A stretch of 64,000 nt of DNA from Pseudomonas sp. GV071 (GTDB lineage: Bacteria; Pseudomonadota; Gammaproteobacteria; Pseudomonadales; Pseudomonadaceae), in the NCBI RefSeq assembly GCF_003050835.1, contig NZ_QAOJ01000019.1, positions 20,902 through 84,901 of the forward strand, read 5' to 3'. Every line of letters begins with the position of its first letter. The first letter of the stretch is position 1. The notes under the pieces are model-generated. The model worked only from the letters and a program-made list of their open reading frames with translations. It was not told the DNA's origin and did no database searches. The translations under genes and the position numbers were made by a program. This document shows, piece by piece, positions 1-7,670 of this stretch.

Positions 1-206
1 AGCAGGAACATGCATTCCTGCTTGGTGTGTGTGCCGGGCAGATCGAACGCAAGTGTCAGTTAGCCCAGTCGACGGTGTCGGGCCACCTGACCACGTTACA
101 GAGTGCCGGTTTACTGACCTGCCAAAAGCTTGGCCAGATCCATTTTTTCAAACGCCGCGAAGACACCATCGCGGAGCTGGCGCGAACGATGGAAATGCGG
201 CTGTAA
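1..206 (+). CDS. ArsR-family HTH regulator, 5' end cut by window edge
   Basis: The frame open from position 3 to the TAA at 204-206 gives a 67-residue tail typical of ArsR/SmtB winged-helix repressors. The recognition helix reads CQLAQSTVSGHLTTLQSAG and the wing contains GQIHFFKR. ArsR proteins usually bind metals or other effectors and release promoter DNA. The start and any metal site lie outside the window. Its position a few hundred bases from a metal-efflux operon fits a metal-responsive role, but that operon runs the other way, so control of it is only an inference. The family call is fairly safe; the effector is unknown. Confidence 0.75.
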   Translation, partial: QEHAFLLGVCAGQIERKCQLAQSTVSGHLTTLQSAGLLTCQKLGQIHFFKRREDTIAELARTMEMRL

Positions 207-227
207 AGATGGGGGCTGAGTACTGAC

Positions 228-515
228 ATGATTATCTGCGAAGACACATTCGACGCTCTCGACCTCAATCTGCTGATGGTTTTTCTGCGTATCTACAAAG
301 AGCGGAGTCTGACCTTGGCCGCAAAGAGCCTGGGCGTAACACAGCCCGCCGTCAGCAACTCTCTGGCAAAACTGCGCGAAAAATTTGGCGACCCCTTATT
401 TACCCGTGTGGGCCGAGGCGTTTCACCCACTCGCGCTGCAGATAAAATCGCTGCCGAGCTATGCCCCGCAATGAGGCAGATCGAGGTCACCCTGCTCTCG
501 TACCTCAAGAACTAA
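228..515 (+). pseudogene. LysR-type regulator, N-terminal HTH only (truncated)
   Basis: The 95-residue product begins with a clean LysR helix-turn-helix (LDLNLLMVFLRIYKERSLTL, then AAKSLGVTQPAVSNSLAKLR) and runs to about residue 90. It then stops. LysR regulators are normally about 300 residues with an effector-binding domain; none is seen in any frame downstream. The sequence after 515 has no LysR-like coding. This is most likely a remnant cut by recombination at about 500, though a free DNA-binding fragment could still be made. The start at 228 is the only ATG ahead of the HTH. Confidence 0.75.
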
Positions 516-681
516 GTAAGTGCCGCCATATCAGTCCATCAGGCCAAACACCTGGCGGTGTCCATCCATCCGTGCCATCGATAATTGGCATTACCCAATA
601 CACGTTCCATCTGGCCGTCAGAGCGGGAAAATAGTGCCATCGAAAAACCCACACTCGGCGTACCGCCACAAGGACATCCCC

Positions 682-1002
682 ATGCGTATGGTTCTCTCTG
701 CTTTGGTTGTTTTAACGCTGCTGACTGGTTGTGCCTCTGTGCTTGACCAGCCAACAGTCGCGTTGGCAACGGATAAATCCCCGGAAGAATTTGCCGGATG
801 CGTCATGCCGAAGCTTGAAGCACAAGCCCTCAATCCTTCCCTCTCTCAGGGGCAGCGGCACTATAGGATTTCGCTCACCAGCGCCGTCGCAGCGGACAAG
901 GTCATCGACGCCTTCAAGGCATCGGCAGGTAGCAAGGTGTTCGTTTATGAGCGCACGGTGCTTGCTGCTGAGTTTGAGCAAGCGGCCAGAGATTGCGTTT
1001 AA
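682..1002 (+). CDS. small predicted lipoprotein
   Basis: 106 residues. The start at 682 is chosen because an AAGGA-type ribosome site lies 7 bases upstream and the protein opens with a lipoprotein signal: MRMVLSALVVLTLLTGC with the lipobox cysteine at residue 17. The longer reading from 520 has no signal peptide at its start. The mature part is short and soluble, with two further cysteines (about residues 40 and 105) that could pair. I do not recognise the family. The periplasmic disulfide genes just downstream are convergent, not co-transcribed. Confidence 0.65.
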   Translation: MRMVLSALVVLTLLTGCASVLDQPTVALATDKSPEEFAGCVMPKLEAQALNPSLSQGQRHYRISLTSAVAADKVIDAFKASAGSKVFVYERTVLAAEFEQAARDCV

Positions 1003-1007
1003 AGACA

Positions 1008-1021
1008 GACGACATGTGAGT
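1008..1021 (+). repeat. 14-bp direct repeat, copy 1
   Basis: The 14-mer GACGACATGTGAGT here is repeated exactly at 3715-3728 in the same orientation. The two copies bracket the dsbA-dsbB-cdf block. It may mark an insertion boundary or be chance. Confidence 0.4.
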
Positions 1022-1068
1022 GTCTTGGCCGATAGCCGCCCCGAGTGATCAGGGCAGCTAGCCTGGCA

Positions 1069-1713
1069 CTACTTGGCTTGGGCCATTTCGCTTTTGATCA
1101 AATCGTATAACGGCTGAGCGCCAAACTCGGGCAGGGGCTTGCCGTTCACGAAAAAGGTCGGCGTTCCTTGCACACCCGCGGCCTTCGCATCGGCCGCATC
1201 TTGCGCCAACACCGCATCGATCTTGGCGGACGTCATCTGCTCCCTGGCTTTCTGCACATCCAGCCCCGCCGCTTGCGCCGCAGCCCAAGCCTTTACGATC
1301 TGCGGGTCGTCATGCCAGCCCGGTTGCGCTTCCAGCACGGCCTCCAGCACCTGCGGGAACACGCCTTGCTGGCGTGAGGCCTCTAGGAGCCGCACGGCTT
1401 GCTCCGAACCCGGATGCAGAAGCACATAGCGCAGCACCAAACGAATGCTGCCAGGGTTCTTCGCCATCATGTCTTTGACGATGGGATAAAACGCCCGGCA
1501 ACTTTCACAGGAGGGATCGAAGAACTCCACCACGGTCACTGGCGCATTGGCGGGGCCGAAGGTTGGCGAGTGGAAACGCACCAGGTAGCTCACGGTTTGT
1601 GCGGGCACCTGTGGCATGGGTTTCTCTACCGTCGCACGGTAGAAATAAGCTGCAGCAGCAAAGCCGACAACAGCAAGGATCAGAACGGACAGTACGGTGG
1701 CGCGTCTGCTCAT
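1069..1713 (-). CDS. DsbA-like periplasmic thiol oxidoreductase
   Basis: 214 residues starting at 1713 (MSRRATV), with a GGAG ribosome site about 9 bases upstream. An N-terminal membrane anchor or signal covers residues 6-23. The thioredoxin fold carries the redox motif CESC at residues 69-72, directly after VVEFFDPS, and the cis-proline loop GTPTFFVNG near the C-terminus. The spacing is typical of DsbA/Com1-like proteins. Its ATG overlaps the stop of the DsbB-like gene upstream (ATGA), so the two are translationally coupled and should form a disulfide-oxidising pair. A longer in-frame reading to 2019 lies antisense-free but within dsbB and is rejected. Confidence 0.88.
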   Translation of the reverse strand: MSRRATVLSVLILAVVGFAAAAYFYRATVEKPMPQVPAQTVSYLVRFHSPTFGPANAPVTVVEFFDPSCESCRAFYPIVKDMMAKNPGSIRLVLRYVLLHPGSEQAVRLLEASRQQGVFPQVLEAVLEAQPGWHDDPQIVKAWAAAQAAGLDVQKAREQMTSAKIDAVLAQDAADAKAAGVQGTPTFFVNGKPLPEFGAQPLYDLIKSEMAQAK

Positions 1714-2147
1714 GGCAGGAGTCTCCGGCGAATCTGGATAAGAAGAATGATGATCAGGGTGAACACACCCACCGAAAGAAGCGGTAACGGCAGGCCGCCG
1801 AGAATGGTCATGTCGGCGCCTGAACAGGACGGCCCTGCCCCACAGGGCTTCAGGCTTTCGGTGATGAGGCCGGTGTAAAGCAGGCTGTGGTACAGCGCGA
1901 TCAGCCAGCCGGTGGCCGCAACGGGCAAGGCGTAGCGCCACACACTGAAGTCGGTCAGGTAGCAGGCCACGCCGAGGATCACCACCAGCGGGAACATGAA
2001 TGCGCGCTGAAACCAGCACAGTACGCAGGGCGCCTGGCCCATCACTTCACCGACAAACAACACGGCCAGGGTCGAGGCAACCGCAAGGAGCCAGGCGGCC
2101 AGAAGCAGCCACCAAGTGTTCAAGGATCGCTCAGTGGTCATGGTCAA
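1710..2147 (-). CDS. DsbB/BdbC-like disulfide oxidoreductase
   Basis: 145 residues with four predicted membrane helices. The two periplasmic cysteine pairs of the family are present: APCVLC (C41, C44) and KPCGAGPSC (C102, C108). Such proteins pass electrons from DsbA to quinone. The length is that of the short BdbC/DsbI type. It overlaps the dsbA-like start by four bases. The gene lies in one minus-strand run behind a metal-efflux gene, suggesting periplasmic thiol upkeep under metal stress; that link is inference. Confidence 0.85.
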   Translation of the reverse strand: MTMTTERSLNTWWLLLAAWLLAVASTLAVLFVGEVMGQAPCVLCWFQRAFMFPLVVILGVACYLTDFSVWRYALPVAATGWLIALYHSLLYTGLITESLKPCGAGPSCSGADMTILGGLPLPLLSVGVFTLIIILLIQIRRRLLP

Positions 2148-2280
2148 AGACCTCTGGTTTCGTCACGGTGGGCAGCAGGTAGCAGCGCTGCGAAGGCGGG
2201 ACGAGCCCGTCCGCCGCTGCGAAAAAATTGCGAATACATGGAAGGTTCCTGAATGAATGAGTCCGAGCCCCAAGGGGCTA

Positions 2281-2610
2281 TCAGGTCAGCATCCAGGCCC
2301 GCGGCGGGCGTTTGATCAGGAAGATGGGCGACGGCGGCAGCGCGTGCTGCGCAGCGTCTATGCGAGCAGACTTCCTGCCCGGGGAGGTAAAGGACAATAC
2401 AGCGATCAGATGAGGAATGTCGTGGTGATGGTCGCCCAGGTGCGACGCATGTAAATGCTCCACGCCCGCAGCCTGCTGCAATGGCTCGGCAAACTCGCAC
2501 GTAGCACTCAACACTCCGGTAGCTGGCGAAACCGTATGCGCCGCCCAGACCGTGAACAAGGCGATCACGAGGGCAAACAGCAACAGTGCGGGTTGGGTTC
2601 TACCGGGCAT
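2281..2610 (-). CDS. small His-rich exported protein of unknown function
   Basis: 109 residues. A hydrophobic segment at residues 7-26 looks like a signal or anchor. A histidine-rich stretch (EHLHASHLGDHHHDIPH, about residues 51-67) could bind metal. The C-terminus ends in PPSPIFLIKRPPRA, a tail I associate with small proteins in metal-resistance operons. It sits between the CDF pump gene (73 bp upstream) and dsbB (133 bp downstream) on the same strand, so a periplasmic metal-binding helper is plausible. I do not know an exact family. Confidence 0.6.
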   Translation of the reverse strand: MPGRTQPALLLFALVIALFTVWAAHTVSPATGVLSATCEFAEPLQQAAGVEHLHASHLGDHHHDIPHLIAVLSFTSPGRKSARIDAAQHALPPSPIFLIKRPPRAWMLT

Positions 2611-2683
2611 TTGCGTTCTTCATTCAAAGCAGCGAGGCATTATCACCACGAACAGGGAAAGCTGAAAGCCTGTGTGCGCTCCG

Positions 2684-3643
2684 CTAGTGCTTATGATCAT
2701 GGTCGTGCTCGTGCTCGCTTTCAGTGTCGTGCGCACGCAGGCTTCCTGGCGGGTCGACCTGCACGGTCACATGATCGATGGCGTAACGCTCGCGCAGTCG
2801 TGCTGCAACCTGCGCAGGGAGCGCTAGCGTATCCGCCCCTGCCAGAGGCGTGACATGAATGGTGGCCACAATACTGTCGTCGGTCAGCGTCCAGGCATGG
2901 AAATGCCCGGCCTCGGCAACGCCCGGCACTTGCGTGACATCACGCTCTGCCGCCTGGATATCCAGGCCCTGCGGCACTGCCTGCAGCAGCACCCGCAGTG
3001 AATCCGCAACCAGTGACCACGCCGACTTCACCACCAGCACGGCTACCAACACCGATAACAGCGGGTCGAGAAAACTCCAGCCGGTGAACATGATGCCGAT
3101 CGCTGCCGCGATTGCGCCGACCGAACCCAGCAAATCACCCATCACATGAATCAGTGCACCACGCAGATTGCTGTCGCTGGAGCCGCCCCTGCTGAGGATC
3201 AATGCACCGACGATGTTTACCACCAGCCCGATTACCGCGACCACCAACATCGGGCCGGCGAGGATTTCGGTGGGACTATTGAGGCGGCGGTAGGCCTCCC
3301 AGGCGATCCAGATCACCAACAGCAGCAACGCGACGCCGTTGGCCAGCGCAGCGAGCACCCGCACGCGATGAAAACCGTAGGTGCGTTGTGAGTCCGGCGC
3401 GCGTGCGGCCACGCGGTAGGCGATGAGTGCCAACAACAACGCCGCTGAGTCGGAGGCCATATGGCCGGCGTCGGCGATCAGTGCCAGCGAGCCAGAAATG
3501 GCGCCACCTAGGGCCTGGATACAGGCATAGGCGGTAGTCATTACAAAGACGATGAGAATTCGACGGGCGTTGGCGGAAGATACCGAGACGGCGTGGGAGT
3601 GGCCGGGCGCGGAATGATTACGGCCCGCTGATTTTTCGTTCAA
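2684..3643 (-). CDS. CDF-family cation efflux transporter (CzcD/ZitB type)
   Basis: 319 residues with six predicted membrane helices between about residues 28 and 205. The metal-site motifs are present: DAGHMASD in helix 2 and HVMGD in helix 5. The cytoplasmic domain follows, and the protein ends in an Asp/His-rich tail (EHEHDHDHKH). CDF proteins export Zn, Co or Cd in exchange for protons. It is the first gene of the run leading to the His-rich protein and the dsb pair. The ion preference cannot be read from sequence. Confidence 0.9.
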   Translation of the reverse strand: MNEKSAGRNHSAPGHSHAVSVSSANARRILIVFVMTTAYACIQALGGAISGSLALIADAGHMASDSAALLLALIAYRVAARAPDSQRTYGFHRVRVLAALANGVALLLLVIWIAWEAYRRLNSPTEILAGPMLVVAVIGLVVNIVGALILSRGGSSDSNLRGALIHVMGDLLGSVGAIAAAIGIMFTGWSFLDPLLSVLVAVLVVKSAWSLVADSLRVLLQAVPQGLDIQAAERDVTQVPGVAEAGHFHAWTLTDDSIVATIHVTPLAGADTLALPAQVAARLRERYAIDHVTVQVDPPGSLRAHDTESEHEHDHDHKH

Positions 3644-3714
3644 GGTATGCCTATTTGTCTGTCTGGCTAGTGAAGGTCAGAACGTGTGGGGCGAAAGAGG
3701 TTCTTCAGAAGAAC

Positions 3715-3728
3715 GACGACATGTGAGT
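3715..3728 (+). repeat. 14-bp direct repeat, copy 2
   Basis: Exact second copy of the 14-mer at 1008-1021. It lies between the end of the recombinase-helper gene and the CDF gene, just outside the metal/thiol block. Confidence 0.4.
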
Positions 3729-3738
3729 CGACTCTCAA

Positions 3739-4593
3739 TCACACAGGCTTCTTTGCACGCGGCTTACGCTTGGCCGCCGCATTTTGCTGCTTCTGGGAAA
3801 GCTGCCGCTCTAAGGTATCGCCCCTAGCTTGTTGCGCGGCTGCTTTCTGTTCAGCCTGGCTGAGCTCGACCTGTATCGCAGCCAATCGGCGTTGGACTTG
3901 CTCCAGTTGACGGTTGGCAGACTTGAGTTGCGCAAGAACGCCTTTGTTTTCCTCGCGGGCACGATCTACTTCGCGGTGAGCACGCTCCTCTACACCTCGT
4001 GCATAAATTTCCTGGGCTTCCCTTTCTCGTTCCGCCTTTATCTGAGCGTTCTGCAACTGCTCTTGGAGCGTCAGCCCCTGTTGCTGTGCGGAATCACGCT
4101 CGCTAACTAGTGTTGCTCGCTGCTGTACCAAATCTTCAATTTGCAGCTGGCGATGTTCCAACAAAAGCTCCAGATCAGCTAAACGTGTCTCGGCTGATTG
4201 CCTGGCATCGGCTGCTTCAGCCGCACGTTGGCGAAAAGTGGCCGACTCACGCCGTGCCTGCTCCTCAACCTCAGCAACTCGCTCACGCTCGGCCGCGACG
4301 ACCTGACGTTGATCGCTAAGGCTGAGTTCGGCGACGCCGGATGCCAGGTGAATTGCTTGCTGCCACACCTGCACAAACGCTTGCGACACCTCCGCCGGCA
4401 ACGCCGGCAGACGTGTTTCCCCGCTAAGTCGCTCGGCGAGCCGCGCCCACCAGATATCAAGCAGCCCGCCAACGCGCGCCGGACTGCCCCGTCCGAGTTC
4501 TAGCCGCACACGTTCAACCGTGGGGCGCTCACCGCGTGCCAACACAGCGTCAGCAGCCGCAAACACGTCAGTTTCGGGTACGCCTACCGCCAT
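3739..4593 (-). CDS. tnpT: KfrA/TnpT-like coiled-coil DNA-binding protein
   Basis: 284 residues. The first ~110 residues match the KfrA N-terminal DNA-binding type (DVFAAADAVLARGERPTVER, then GRGSPARVGGLL). From about residue 110 to 265 there is a long Ala/Glu/Gln/Arg-rich coiled coil, and the end is basic (AAKRKPRAKKP). It is transcribed away from a tyrosine recombinase, with a short inverted repeat between them. This is the layout I know for TnpT and TnpS of Tn4651-type Tn3-family transposons, where TnpT helps TnpS resolve cointegrates. A plasmid-type KfrA is the alternative. The symbol is by layout, not by alignment. Confidence 0.7.
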   Translation of the reverse strand: MAVGVPETDVFAAADAVLARGERPTVERVRLELGRGSPARVGGLLDIWWARLAERLSGETRLPALPAEVSQAFVQVWQQAIHLASGVAELSLSDQRQVVAAERERVAEVEEQARRESATFRQRAAEAADARQSAETRLADLELLLEHRQLQIEDLVQQRATLVSERDSAQQQGLTLQEQLQNAQIKAEREREAQEIYARGVEERAHREVDRAREENKGVLAQLKSANRQLEQVQRRLAAIQVELSQAEQKAAAQQARGDTLERQLSQKQQNAAAKRKPRAKKPV

Positions 4594-4613
4594 GGTTCAC
4601 CTCGGGCTATATT

Positions 4614-4642
4614 AGGTCTGATAATGAAAGATTATCCGACCT
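4614..4642. promoter_or_regulatory. candidate recombination core site (rst-like inverted repeat)
   Basis: The arms AGGTCTGATAAT (4614-4625) and ATTATCCGACCT (4631-4642) are inverted repeats with one mismatch, separated by the 5-bp spacer GAAAG. Two 12-bp arms around a 5-6 bp spacer is the usual form of a tyrosine-recombinase core site. It lies in the gap between the divergent tnpT-like and tnpS-like genes, where Tn4651-type elements keep their resolution site. It also overlaps the region where both promoters must be. Confidence 0.6.
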
Positions 4643-4671
4643 TATTTGATTGATAATGGAATAATAATACG

Positions 4672-5793
4672 TTGAACGTATTGGAAATTACACAGCAGCT
4701 TCCGTTGAGCGACGAACCGCTGCTAGAGCCGCATTTGCTCGCTGAAAGCGCCCAGGAAGCCGCCAAGGCGTTCATCGCCGGCGGCACTGCAGCGAACACT
4801 GTTCGAAGTTATCAAAGCGCCCTCACCTACTGGTCCGCCTGGTTGCGACTGCGTTACGGCGTCGCATTGGGCGATAAGGCGTTGCCCGCAGAACTGGTTA
4901 TTCAATTCATCGTCGATCACTTGGCGCGCCCTCTAGAAGACGGCTCATGGACGCATCTACTGCCTGCGTCGATCGACGCAGCGCTGGTAGCAGCGCGCGT
5001 GAAGGCAAAGCCTGGTCCGCTGGCGCATAGCACTGTCAGCCATCGTCTAGCGGTGCTAAGCAAATGGCATCGACTCAACGATTGGGATAGTCCCGTCGAA
5101 ATGCCTGCGGTTAAAACCCTACTGCGAGATGCCCGAAAGGCACAGGTGCGCCAGGGCATAACCGTACGCAAGAAGACGGCTGTGGTGGCTGAGCCTTTAC
5201 AAGCAATGCTGGCCACGTGCACAGATGGCGTACGCGGAATTCGAGACCGCTCCCTCCTCCTTCTAACCTGGAGCGGCGGCGGCCGTCGGCGATCAGAAGT
5301 GGTAGCCATGCAAATAGGCGATGTCCGCGCGCTAGACGCTGACACGTGGCTTTATGCATTGGGAGCTACGAAAACCGATAGCAGTGGTGCTAGGCGGGAA
5401 AAACCCCTACGCGGGCAGGCAGCCGTCGCGCTAGCGGAATGGCTGGCGGTCGCCCCTGCTGATTCGGGGCCTCTGTTCAGGCGCATGTTTAAGGGAGACA
5501 AGGTAAGTACTCTTGGCCTTTCAACCGATCAGGTCGCGCGCATTGTGAAACGGCGGGCAAAGCTGGCTGATTTGGACGGTAACTGGGCTGCTCACAGCCT
5601 TAGATCGGGCTTCGTGACAGAGGCTGGCCGGCAAGGAGTACCTTTAGCCGAGGTCATGGCGATGACTGAACATCGCAGCGTTGGAACAGTTATGGGGTAC
5701 TTTCAAGTCGGCACTCTTTTGAACAGCCGCGCAACGACCCTGCTAGCCGAACCGTTAACTCCGCCTGATCAGCGCGAACACGAGCACGGCTAG
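4672..5793 (+). CDS. tnpS: TnpS-like tyrosine recombinase
   Basis: 373 residues, starting at TTG 4672. The N-terminal SAM-like DNA-binding half is about residues 30-160 (NTVRSYQSALTYWSAWLRLR). The catalytic half has the full set: the arginine in GGGRRRSEV (about 203-210), a lysine at K234, HSLR with H308 and R311, EHRS with H334, and the tyrosine nucleophile in MGYF (Y343). It should therefore be active. The divergent partner and the inverted repeat between them point to a cointegrate-resolution recombinase of Tn4651 type rather than a phage or ICE integrase. No matching tnpA is in the window. Confidence 0.82.
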   Translation: MNVLEITQQLPLSDEPLLEPHLLAESAQEAAKAFIAGGTAANTVRSYQSALTYWSAWLRLRYGVALGDKALPAELVIQFIVDHLARPLEDGSWTHLLPASIDAALVAARVKAKPGPLAHSTVSHRLAVLSKWHRLNDWDSPVEMPAVKTLLRDARKAQVRQGITVRKKTAVVAEPLQAMLATCTDGVRGIRDRSLLLLTWSGGGRRRSEVVAMQIGDVRALDADTWLYALGATKTDSSGARREKPLRGQAAVALAEWLAVAPADSGPLFRRMFKGDKVSTLGLSTDQVARIVKRRAKLADLDGNWAAHSLRSGFVTEAGRQGVPLAEVMAMTEHRSVGTVMGYFQVGTLLNSRATTLLAEPLTPPDQREHEHG

Positions 5794-6069
5794 TCACCCA
5801 CCACAAATCAAGCCGAGCCGAGCCGAATAGCGCAACATATGACGACGAAGGCGAGTTATGAATAATTTTGCGTGCTTTAACTACCGATCACTCAACCTAT
5901 AGATTGGGGACACCTATTCGACATGCCGCAATCGCCATGAGTTAGTAGATCAAGGAGTGATAGCTGGCGCCCCATATTTCGATTAATTCTAACTAAATCC
6001 TTGGAAGTACGCGCATACCACGATAATAGAGATTAGCTTTCAACTACTAATCAGCTTGGGGTACAAAGC
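5794..6069. other. gap marking a sharp composition change
   Basis: I see no gene here. GC-rich sequence resembling the recombinase gene gives way to AT-rich sequence at about 5830-5870. A possible left end of the Tni element (TGACG at 5840, then GAATAATTT about 20 bases in) loosely resembles the right end near 11586, but no TGT terminus is found anywhere in this gap. Confidence 0.4.
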
Positions 6070-6672
6070 ATGAGAACTGACGGCAAATCGATAGCTCCAG
6101 TTACTAGGCTAAAGGTTCATACCGTGTTCAGCCTCGCAGCGGACCCTCGAGATTGCATTCATGAAGAACTTGTACGAACTTATCGGATGAGAGTGATGGC
6201 CTTTGACGAGCGCAGCAGCTATGACTTAGAGGAGGTGCAAGTCGGACTGCTACATATCCAGATCCTGCGTTTCGGTGTAGCACTCGATCTCGGATATGAC
6301 CCCGCAGACTTAGCTAAAGAGGTAAGCGAAGATGTCTTCAGAATCTATTCGGCGCTTCAGGAAGACTTCGGAAACATAGGCGACGGAATGAATCAAAATT
6401 GTCTCATGGTGTCGCACCTGTCTTTCGACGAGCCCTATCGAGGCAGTACCTTTGAATTAAGCACGCTTAGAACTGCCTTGATCGGGTTAAGCTCAGGTGT
6501 GTCTCGTGTGTTTCTTCCTCTAAGCGTGGTTAATCCTCACATAAACCCTAGGGACCTCAAAGAACTGAATGCCACTGCTCTGCCGTTTTGCAAACTAGGG
6601 TTTAAGCCGCTTAAGTTGGGAAGTTGTATTCTATGGCTCGACCTAGAGTTGCTCAGTTTTTGGAAGGCATAA
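6070..6672 (+). CDS. hypothetical protein inside the AT-rich element
   Basis: 200 residues; not recognised. It is a mixed alpha/beta soluble protein with no signal peptide or membrane segment. The centre is acidic (LAKEVSEDVFRIYSALQEDF) and the C-terminal part is hydrophobic (LKLGSCILWLDLELLSFW). The start at 6070 follows a weak TTGGGG site. It is followed after 45 bp by the broken recombinase on the same strand, so the two probably form one unit of the element. Codon use is AT-rich like the Tni genes and unlike the chromosome. Confidence 0.6.
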   Translation: MRTDGKSIAPVTRLKVHTVFSLAADPRDCIHEELVRTYRMRVMAFDERSSYDLEEVQVGLLHIQILRFGVALDLGYDPADLAKEVSEDVFRIYSALQEDFGNIGDGMNQNCLMVSHLSFDEPYRGSTFELSTLRTALIGLSSGVSRVFLPLSVVNPHINPRDLKELNATALPFCKLGFKPLKLGSCILWLDLELLSFWKA

Positions 6673-6717
6673 AATCGCAAAAATGGCAGTGGGAAACGAG
6701 AGAGAGAGAGAGCAAAA

Positions 6718-7664
6718 TTGGATTACTCGACTAAATATCTGCGCTGGCTCGCAGCGAAGAGATTGCTTGAGTCTCAAGGAATTGAGTCTCCGCCCTTTAC
6801 TCAGCTGAAAAAAACGCTCAGTAAAAACACTTTGAAATCTTATGCTGACGCTGTGAGACGCTATCAATTTATATGCGGAGGCCCTTTGCCAGCAAAAACG
6901 GAAAACATTCTCAAGTATTTAAACGCTCAAAAACAATCAATGTCTCCAGGGTCGTTGAAAGTTTTTATTGCTGCAATATCCAAATGGCACAGCGACATTC
7001 ACTTTGAAGACCCTACACAGCATTTAGCCGTACGCATACTAATGGACCACATACAGAACACAAGCAGCCACGAGAAGCGAAGCCAACTGCGCATAGAATT
7101 TTCAGATCTAAAAAAAATGATGGGCTTCCTTGATGAGGTCTCTTACGAAGATAAAGTAGAAGACTTTCTGCCTCACTCGGTTAAATACTTATCTTCTACA
7201 AGAAATAAATGCATACTGCTGCTAGGCTATTGGTGCTCGCTCACCCATCAACAGATTGTGAACATTCATTTCAGCGACCTGCAATTTAGCGATAATGGAT
7301 TAAGTATTAGACTATCTGACCTCCCCGGCGAGGATAAACATATTTTCGTTAGACGAAAGAAATGCTGCTGTCCCACTAGATCGATAGAAGAATGGATTAG
7401 TGCTTCCTTATTGAAGAAAGGCCCCTTATTTCGAAAAATTTCCAGATGGGGAATAGAGACGGGATGTCTCGCACCTGAATCACTGAACTCAATTGTGAGC
7501 TCAATTTCAAAACAGGCGGGAACTGCGAACATATTCACTTATACTGCGGTACGAAAAGGTCTTGCTGTGAGCAAAAATAATATCAATAAAAAAAGATCAA
7601 CGAATTTTTGAGGAGAAGATCCGGTCATCTGAAAATAAACAGCGCTGCTGATTACGCGCGCTAG
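6718..7664 (+). pseudogene. frameshifted, catalytically degenerate tyrosine recombinase
   Basis: The frame from TTG 6718 runs to a stop at 7611 (297 residues). It has the SAM-like DNA-binding half (TLKSYADAVRRY, then FIAAISKWHSDIHF) and a recognisable catalytic fold. The missing end lies in the -1 frame, from the A7 run at 7588-7594 to the TAG at 7662-7664, where it reads RRSGHLKINSAADYAR with the usual His and Tyr. The catalytic arginine position reads SLTHQQ instead of R-x-S-E, and HxxR reads TAVR. So it is both frameshifted and lacking key residues. It faces the tni operon. Confidence 0.75.
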
Positions 7665-7670
7665 GTAAAA

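Noticed and set aside
520..681. N-terminal extension of the small lipoprotein
   Set aside because: The extension hides the signal peptide and lacks a ribosome site; ATG 682 has both.
5840..5872. TGACG at 5840 plus GAATAATTT as the left end of the Tni element
   Set aside because: The terminal bases are not TGT, the inner match is offset by one base, and flanking 5-mers (ACATA and AATTT) do not match. Kept only as a weak candidate.
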